DNA of 64,000 nucleotides from Ruminococcus sp. (lineage in GTDB: Bacteria > Bacillota_A > Clostridia > Oscillospirales > Ruminococcaceae), in the NCBI GenBank assembly GCA_017480485.1, contig JAFVAN010000001.1, positions 1-64,000 of the forward strand. Direction: 5' to 3'. Numbering within the stretch: position 1 is the first letter of the stretch; each line of letters opens with the position of its first letter. Under the pieces are notes generated by a model. That model did not search any database, was not told the origin of the DNA, and was given only the letters and a program-made list of their open reading frames with translations. This document shows, piece after piece, positions 58,545 to 64,000 of this stretch. The position numbers and the translations under genes are program-made.

Positions 58545-58584
58545 TTATTGTGCGTTGTATAATAATCGCGACAGGAGAGTTTTT

Positions 58585-59205
58585 ATGAGCATCTGGGATA
58601 TCTTTGATCGAATTTCGACAAGCAAGCCCCAGGGGGCGAAGCCCGAATTTATAATCGCGGGGCTGGGGAACCCGGGCATCGACTACGAGCGCACCCGCCA
58701 CAACGCCGGGTTCATGGCCATCGACGCCCTGGCCCAGGGGCTGGGGGTGGAGATAAACACCTACAAATTCAAGGCCAAGACCGCCACTGCACAGCTGGGG
58801 GAGGTCAGCTGCCTGCTGATGAAGCCCGAGACCTTTATGAACCGCAGCGGCGAGGCCATCGCACAGGCTATGAATTTCTACAAGCTGCCCATCGAGAACG
58901 TGCTGGTCATCTTCGACGACATCTCGCTGGAGCCGGGAAAAATGCGCATTCGGCGCAAGGGCTCCTCGGGGGGACACAACGGCCTTAAAAGCATAATCGA
59001 AGAGTGCGGCAGCGAGGACTTCCCCCGCATCAAGATAGGCGTGGGGGCCAAGCCGAACCCCGAGTACGACTTGGCGGACTGGGTGCTGGGCAAGTTCTCC
59101 GAGGAGGACAAGAGGAAGCTTTCGGAGGTGTTCAAGAACGCCGCCTCCGCCGCCGAGCTCATCGTTGCCGGAAAGACAAGTGAAGCCATGAACAGGTTCA
59201 ACTGA
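58585..59205 (+). CDS. pth: Peptidyl-tRNA hydrolase
   Basis: 206 residues from the ATG at 58585 (AGGAGAG upstream). GLGNPGIDYERTRHNAGF contains N29 and catalytic H39; KPETFMNRSG, DDISLEPGKMRIR and GGHNGLKSI complete the site. It recycles peptidyl-tRNA from stalled ribosomes. The N-terminus has ~20 extra residues compared with the E. coli enzyme. In an operon with mfd (17-nt gap), as in Bacillus. Confidence 0.96.
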   Translation: MSIWDIFDRISTSKPQGAKPEFIIAGLGNPGIDYERTRHNAGFMAIDALAQGLGVEINTYKFKAKTATAQLGEVSCLLMKPETFMNRSGEAIAQAMNFYKLPIENVLVIFDDISLEPGKMRIRRKGSSGGHNGLKSIIEECGSEDFPRIKIGVGAKPNPEYDLADWVLGKFSEEDKRKLSEVFKNAASAAELIVAGKTSEAMNRFN

Positions 59206-59222
59206 GAACAGAAGGAACAGAG

Positions 59223-62200
59223 ATGAATATTTTTACACAAATGACGCGGCAGCTGCCGTTTTTTGCGGAGCTGGAGCGGGCCCTCAAGGGGGGCTTCACA
59301 CCCGTGGAGGTCACGGGAGTTTCCAGCATCCACAAGGCCATGATCTGCATGACAGCCGCCGAGGAGGGAAAGCGGATACTGGTCCTCTGCGACGACGAGG
59401 CCGCCTGCACAAGGCTTGCAGCCGACATAAACGAGCTTGCGGGCCGAGAGCTCTGCTGCGTGTTCCCCGCCAAGGACTTAAACTTTGCCTACATGGAGGG
59501 GGCCTCCCGAGAGTACGAGCATCGGCGCCTCGAGGCCCTTTCAAAGCTCAGCGAGGGCAGGTGCAGGATCATAGCAGCCTCCGCCGAGGCCGCCATGCAG
59601 TCCACCATCCCCCCGGAGAAGCTGAAGGAATATTCCTTCACCCTTGCGGCAGGGGGCGAGCTGGACACTCATGAGCTGGCGGAGAAGCTCATACGCGCAG
59701 GCTACAGCCGCACCGATCAGGTAGAGGGTCAGGCACAGTTTGCCATCCGCGGCTCCATCTGCGATATCTTTCCCGTTGGCGAGGCAGCGCCCATACGCAT
59801 CGAGCTCTGGGGGGACGAGATAGACACCATTTCATATTTTGATACCGAGAGCCAGCGCCGCACCGACCCCGTGGAGCAGATAACGGTCTTCCCCGCCCTG
59901 GAGATAATATTCCCCGACAGGTCCGAGCTTATAGAGCAGCTCAGGGCCCTTTCGTCGTCCGTCAGGAACAAGAACGCCGAGAAGATACGCCTGCACTTCT
60001 CTCGGGACATCGAGTGCATCGAGGCGGGCATAATGCTCACCAACGCCGACAAGTATTACTCTGTGGCCTACCCCGAGCCCTGCACGGTGCTGGACTATTT
60101 CGGGGGCGGCATGGCCGTCATCAGCGAGTACCGCAACTGCCTTGAAAAGGCCAAGGACGTACAGGCCCAGCTGCGGGAGGACTTAAAGCTCCTCACCGAG
60201 GACGGGATATATTTCAAGAGGCTGGACGGCTTCTTCATCGACTTCCCACAGGTCATTCACGAGGCCTTGAAGCTCTCGCCCGTGTTCATGGACACCTTCA
60301 TGCGCCAGAACCCGGACATAAAGCTTAAAAAGCTGATAAACACCGACTGCCGCCAGACAGGGGTCTGGGGCGGTAACATCGTACACCTTGAGGAGGAGCT
60401 GAGGAGCTTTCGCACTCAGGGCTACTGCGTTGTGGTGCTGGCGGGCTCGGAAAAGACCCTGCCAATAATCTGCAAGGACCTTTGCGACGACGGCCTCGAC
60501 GCCCGCATCATGACCGAGGACAGCGTCCCCCTGCCCGGGGTGGTGTTCCTGAGGACGGGCAGCCTCTCCGGGGGCTTCGACCTGCCGGATATCAAGTGCG
60601 CCGCCATCACCCAGATGAAGGCCATGACCATCTCGAAAAAGCCCAAGCGCCGCCGCAAGAAGGGCGAGGAGATCGGCAGCCTCTCGGAGATAAACGAGGG
60701 GGATCTGGTGGTACACGCCATGTACGGCATCGGGCGCTTTGCGGGCATCCGCAGCCTCGAGAACAACGGCATAAAGAAGGACTATATCTCCATCAAATAC
60801 GCAGGCACCGACGTGCTGTATGTGCCTGTTACCCAACTGGATCTGGTGTCCCGCTACATCGGGCCAAGGGACGACGAGGGCATAAAGCTCAACAAGCTCA
60901 ACTCCCTTGAATGGAACCGCACCCGCTCCCGGGTAAAGAGCGCCGTCAAGGACATGGCCGAGGAGCTTACAAAGCTCTACGCCCAGCGCCAGCAGGCCAA
61001 GGGCTTCCAGTTCTCTCCCGACAACGACTGGCAGAACGACTTTGAGCAGCGCTTTGACTACCAGGAGACCGACGACCAGCTGCGGGCCATCAACGAGATA
61101 AAGGACGACATGGAAAAGCCCGCCCCCATGGACCGCCTGCTCTGCGGCGACGTGGGCTTTGGAAAGACAGAGGTGGCGCTCCGTGCCGCCTTCAAGTGCG
61201 TGCTGGATTCCAAGCAGTGCGCCATCATGGTGCCTACCACCGTCCTTGCCTGGCAGCACTACCAGACCGCCATCAAGCGCTTCGAGCACTTTCCTGTCAA
61301 GGTGGATCTGCTCTCACGGTTCCGCACCGCCAAGCAGCAGCACGAGATACTGCGGGAGCTGGAGCGCGGCACCGTGGACATCGTTATCGGCACCCACCGC
61401 CTTGTCCAGAAGGACGTGAAGTTCAAGGACCTGGGCCTTGCAATAATCGACGAGGAGCAGCGCTTCGGCGTGGCCCACAAGGAAAAATTCAAGGAGGCCT
61501 TCAAGGGCGTGGATGTGCTCACCCTCTCGGCAACGCCCATCCCCCGCACCCTTAACATGGCCCTCAGCGGCATACGGGATATGTCCGTCATCGAGGAGCC
61601 CCCCCAGGACCGCCAGCCCATTACCACCTACGTAATCGAGCACGACGACGGCGTTGTGGCCCAAGCCATCTTCAAGGAGCTGCGCCGCGGCGGACAGGTC
61701 TACTACCTGCACAATCGGGTGGAGACCATCCCGCACACCTATGCAAAGCTTACAAAGCTGCTGCCCGAGGCCCGCATTGGCATCGCCCACGGACAGATGG
61801 GAGAAAGCGAGCTCTCCGAGGTATGGCGGCAGCTCATCGACCGTGAGATAGATATACTCATCTGCACCACCATCATCGAGACGGGCGTGGACGTGCCCAA
61901 CGTCAACACCCTTATAATTGAGGACGCCGACCGTCTGGGCCTCTCCCAGCTGCATCAGATAAGGGGCAGAGTGGGGCGCTCCAGCAGAAGGGCCTTTGCC
62001 TACTTCACCTTCCGTCGGGGCAAGGTGCTCTCGGAGGTCGCCAGCAGGCGGCTTAACGCCATCCGTGAGTTCACACAGTTCGGCTCGGGGTTCCACATCG
62101 CTATGCGGGACCTTGAGATCAGAGGCGCGGGGTCGGTGCTCTCGGCCAGACAGCACGGCCACATGGAGGCCGTGGGCTACGATATGTATCTGCGGCTGCT

Positions 62201-62696
62201 GAACGAGGCCATAGCCGAGCAGAACGGCGAGGCCCCGCCGCCCTCTCCCGAGGACTGCCTTGTGGACATCTCCATCAACGCCTACATCCCCGAGAGCTAC
62301 ATCGAGAGCCTGAGCCAGCGCATCGACGCCTACAGACGGATAGCCTCCATACTCACAGAAGAGGACAGCAGAGACGTGCTTGACGAGCTCATCGACCGCT
62401 ACGGCGACCCGCCAAAGAGCGTGACGGGGCTTGTGGAGGTGGCGCTCATTCGGAACATGGCGTCGCGCCTGCGGCTGACGGAGATCACCCAGCGAGGCGA
62501 GCGGCTGTACTTTTACATCAAGGCCCCTGAGGTGGAGCAGATCACGGCGCTTATCGAGCGCTACGGCCAGCGGCTGCAGTTCATGGAGGGAGAGAAGCCA
62601 TGCTTCACAGTGCAGCTGGAACGGTTCCAGCGCCCTGCGGACCTGATGAGCGAGACAGTGAGAGCGCTTGCAGAAGCGGTCAAGAGCGAGAGTTGA
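59223..62696 (+). CDS. mfd: Transcription-repair coupling factor
   Basis: 1157 residues, full length. UvrB-homology module (~1-350), RNA-polymerase-interacting domain (LVVHAMYGIGRFAGIRSLE), RecG-like translocase with Walker A (LLCGDVGFGKTEVALRAA), DEEQ box (IDEEQRFGV) and motif VI (QIRGRVGRSSRRAFAY), then the TRG motif (GFHIAMRDLEIRGAG) and the C-terminal D7 domain. It displaces stalled RNA polymerase and recruits UvrA; uvrC lies at 34622. Confidence 0.97.
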   Translation: MNIFTQMTRQLPFFAELERALKGGFTPVEVTGVSSIHKAMICMTAAEEGKRILVLCDDEAACTRLAADINELAGRELCCVFPAKDLNFAYMEGASREYEHRRLEALSKLSEGRCRIIAASAEAAMQSTIPPEKLKEYSFTLAAGGELDTHELAEKLIRAGYSRTDQVEGQAQFAIRGSICDIFPVGEAAPIRIELWGDEIDTISYFDTESQRRTDPVEQITVFPALEIIFPDRSELIEQLRALSSSVRNKNAEKIRLHFSRDIECIEAGIMLTNADKYYSVAYPEPCTVLDYFGGGMAVISEYRNCLEKAKDVQAQLREDLKLLTEDGIYFKRLDGFFIDFPQVIHEALKLSPVFMDTFMRQNPDIKLKKLINTDCRQTGVWGGNIVHLEEELRSFRTQGYCVVVLAGSEKTLPIICKDLCDDGLDARIMTEDSVPLPGVVFLRTGSLSGGFDLPDIKCAAITQMKAMTISKKPKRRRKKGEEIGSLSEINEGDLVVHAMYGIGRFAGIRSLENNGIKKDYISIKYAGTDVLYVPVTQLDLVSRYIGPRDDEGIKLNKLNSLEWNRTRSRVKSAVKDMAEELTKLYAQRQQAKGFQFSPDNDWQNDFEQRFDYQETDDQLRAINEIKDDMEKPAPMDRLLCGDVGFGKTEVALRAAFKCVLDSKQCAIMVPTTVLAWQHYQTAIKRFEHFPVKVDLLSRFRTAKQQHEILRELERGTVDIVIGTHRLVQKDVKFKDLGLAIIDEEQRFGVAHKEKFKEAFKGVDVLTLSATPIPRTLNMALSGIRDMSVIEEPPQDRQPITTYVIEHDDGVVAQAIFKELRRGGQVYYLHNRVETIPHTYAKLTKLLPEARIGIAHGQMGESELSEVWRQLIDREIDILICTTIIETGVDVPNVNTLIIEDADRLGLSQLHQIRGRVGRSSRRAFAYFTFRRGKVLSEVASRRLNAIREFTQFGSGFHIAMRDLEIRGAGSVLSARQHGHMEAVGYDMYLRLLNEAIAEQNGEAPPPSPEDCLVDISINAYIPESYIESLSQRIDAYRRIASILTEEDSRDVLDELIDRYGDPPKSVTGLVEVALIRNMASRLRLTEITQRGERLYFYIKAPEVEQITALIERYGQRLQFMEGEKPCFTVQLERFQRPADLMSETVRALAEAVKSES

Positions 62697-62807
62697 TAAT
62701 GAAGTGCGTCGAGTAAACAAAGTGAAAAAGTCAGCACGACAGCGGTAAATTGGCCGGAATCCAAGGGGCGGCCTTAGCCCCTTGGCAGGTTCTTAGGGCA
62801 GAGCCCT

Positions 62808-62990
62808 AAGTCGCGGACCCGCGAAACAGGCGCAGACCTATCGGCTACACGCGGCGCAGCACAATTTCATCTTGGCGCATAAATTTAACAGCCCCCGCCC
62901 ATCCCGGGTGGGGGCATTTTGCTGCGCCGCAAGGATGTTGCCTCTTACTTAAAGCAGGAACAGCGAAGCGAATTCCGTCCGAAGGAAACA
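62808..62990 (-). repeat. Dispersed repeat ABC, copy 3 (inverted)
   Basis: Minus-strand order A (cggacggaattcgcttcgct at ~62985-62960), B (gcggcgcagc / gctgcgccg) and C (ctgcgcctgtttcgcgggtc at ~62836-62815). The 3' part of C (acaagcctctgacgcgaggc) is missing. Confidence 0.78.
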
Positions 62991-63012
62991 AAGTGGTGAG
63001 CCCCTCCGTTGA

Positions 63013-63062
63013 AACCCCTCCGTCTCGGCTTGCGCCGAGCCACCTCCCCTTTCAGGGGAGGC
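63013..63062 (+). repeat. Element E, single end
   Basis: aacccctccgtctcggcttg, gccgagccacctcccctttc, aggggaggc: one terminal repeat without its partner. Confidence 0.7.
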
Positions 63063-63245
63063 AGATGTGCTCACCCAAGGCCAACTGTGAGAATCCCTCC
63101 ACGCCGCCACAAGCCTTCTACCGTCCCGACCAAGCCAAGACCAGCTCAAACCAAAGTCCCCTAAAACTACCGACCGGCTCACCGCCAAAACCCAAACAAA
63201 AGCAGAAACAGCAAGCGCCTCATGACCTTGAACTTACAACAAAAT

Positions 63246-63372
63246 GAAGAAACGAGAGATAAGGAAAGGGGTGCGCGAGGGGGAGACCTTAGGAGGGGAA
63301 CTTCGCTGCCAAACGACCCTTTCAAATGACCCGTTCCCCTCCTGTGGTCTCCCCCTCGCAACGACCGCACAA
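63246..63372. repeat. Long-hairpin repeat D, copy 2
   Basis: Arms gcgagggggagacc (63275-63288) and ggtctccccctcgc (63346-63359), with inner aggaggggaac/gttcccctcct. Flanks match copy 1. Confidence 0.8.
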
Positions 63373-63480
63373 AATGAACACACCACATAAAATGAGCGAG
63401 AGCAAAACAAACAAAGCAAAAGCAAAAATAAAGCAAAAGCCGAATTAACCAATTATACATAATAAAGAAAAACATTCCTG

Positions 63481-63509
63481 TTGAAATCGTTTCCGCAGGG
63501 TGCTAAAAT
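63481..63509 (+). promoter_or_regulatory. Promoter of the TSP3-repeat protein
   Basis: TTGAAA, 17 nt, TAAAAT, about 50 nt before the ATG. Confidence 0.7.
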
Positions 63510-63562
63510 AGAGTAAATAATTGTACTTCTATCAAATTTCATAAGAAAGGCAAGTGCATAAA

Positions 63563-64000
63563 ATGGCAGAAAAGATCGGCGCGGCCGAAGCCCTCGCGGG
63601 AGCGCAGAAAAAGCGGTTCAATAAAAAGAAGGCCATCATCATCGGGTCCTGCGCGGGCGGCGCATTGGTGATAGGCGCTTCTGTTTTCACGGCGATCTCT
63701 GTGGTCAATAGCAGCAAGATCGAAAAGGCCAAGGCCGTGGTAACTCAGATAGATATAAATTCTACATATAAGTCCGCAGAGTTCGACGAGAACGGCGACT
63801 GGGACAGCGACGGCGTTACTAACGGCCGCGAGACCTCGGGAGGTACCAATGTCCAGAACGAGGATACCGACCAGGACGGCATCTCCGACGGCGACGAGGA
63901 ATCCCTCGGCACCGACCCCTTGAAGGCCGACTCCGACGGTGACGGCCTGCTGGACGGCTATGAGATAATGGCGGGCCTTGACCCCCTGAATTCAAAAAGC
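63563..64000 (+). CDS. Membrane-anchored calcium-binding TSP3-repeat protein, partial
   Basis: The first 146 codons; the gene runs off the window. A basic cytoplasmic start (QKKRFNKKK) is followed by one membrane helix (~25-48), then thrombospondin type 3-like Ca-binding repeats (DENGDWDSDGVTNGRETSGG; DTDQDGISDGDEESLGTDP; DSDGDGLLDGYEIMAGLDP). Such DxDxDG repeats usually precede a large surface domain. What follows cannot be seen. Confidence 0.88.
   Translation, partial: MAEKIGAAEALAGAQKKRFNKKKAIIIGSCAGGALVIGASVFTAISVVNSSKIEKAKAVVTQIDINSTYKSAEFDENGDWDSDGVTNGRETSGGTNVQNEDTDQDGISDGDEESLGTDPLKADSDGDGLLDGYEIMAGLDPLNSKS

Larger units (their letters stand above)
62697..63480. other. Repeat-filled intergenic region
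   Basis: No gene. In order: hairpins ccaaggggc/gccccttgg (62761-62785) and cttagggc/gccctaag (62791-62809), inverted repeat ABC (62808-62990) containing a gcccccgccc/gggtgggggc hairpin (62891-62916), one end of element E (63013-63062), and repeat D (63246-63372). Confidence 0.65.

Overview
The window looks like chromosomal DNA of a gut or rumen Ruminococcus-type Firmicute (Oscillospiraceae). The evidence is the mix of gene families: a GH5/GH43/GH2/GH113 set of plant-polysaccharide hydrolases, a Cna-B/BspA-type giant surface protein, a serpin, NrdD/NrdG, a BirA-regulated bioY, a SpoVB-like flippase and low-GC Gram-positive promoters (TTGACA-17-TATAAT). Base composition is GC-rich for the group, which leaves long spurious open frames opposite most genes. 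I see no rRNA, tRNA, transposase, prophage or CRISPR array. The species is not determinable by eye.

Layout. 0-10 kb, all minus strand: a LacI-type sensor/diguanylate cyclase, a large GH2 enzyme, then an OmpR-type regulator, histidine kinase and HtrA protease operon. 10-21 kb, plus strand: a BspA-like gene killed by one amber codon, then a ~3138-residue adhesin carrying an AT-rich, apparently imported BspA/DUF285 block. 21-29 kb, minus: an ECF sigma factor coupled to a membrane-anchored serpin, an XRE membrane regulator, valS, and bioY with a DUF1284 gene under a BirA-like operator. 29-34 kb: GH43 and GH5 enzymes, then a second ECF sigma/anti-sigma/lipoprotein operon. 34-41 kb: uvrC; nrdD, a rubredoxin-flavoprotein and nrdG behind a pair of NrdR boxes. 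41-43 kb: a small repeat-bearing lipoprotein followed after 2 nt by a radical SAM/SPASM maturase, which looks like a post-translational modification system. 43-52 kb: a sodium symporter, Fe-alcohol dehydrogenase, GH113-like enzyme, rlmA with a lipid kinase, and membrane proteins. 52-64 kb: SpoVB-like flippase, aldose epimerase, dtd, a WG-repeat lipoprotein, a divergent XRE/membrane-protein pair, pth, mfd and the start of a Ca-binding TSP3-repeat protein.

The intergenic DNA is as notable as the genes. It is packed with dispersed repeat families. The most striking is a set of small elements bounded by tandem 7-bp repeats: the heptamer differs between copies while the body and hairpin ends are conserved. 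Several arrays supply the stop codon of the preceding gene, and one forms the whole 5' leader of uvrC. Three gene-level items stand out: the radical SAM/lipoprotein pair, a serpin sitting where an anti-sigma factor belongs, and an NrdD that ends before the expected glycyl-radical residue.
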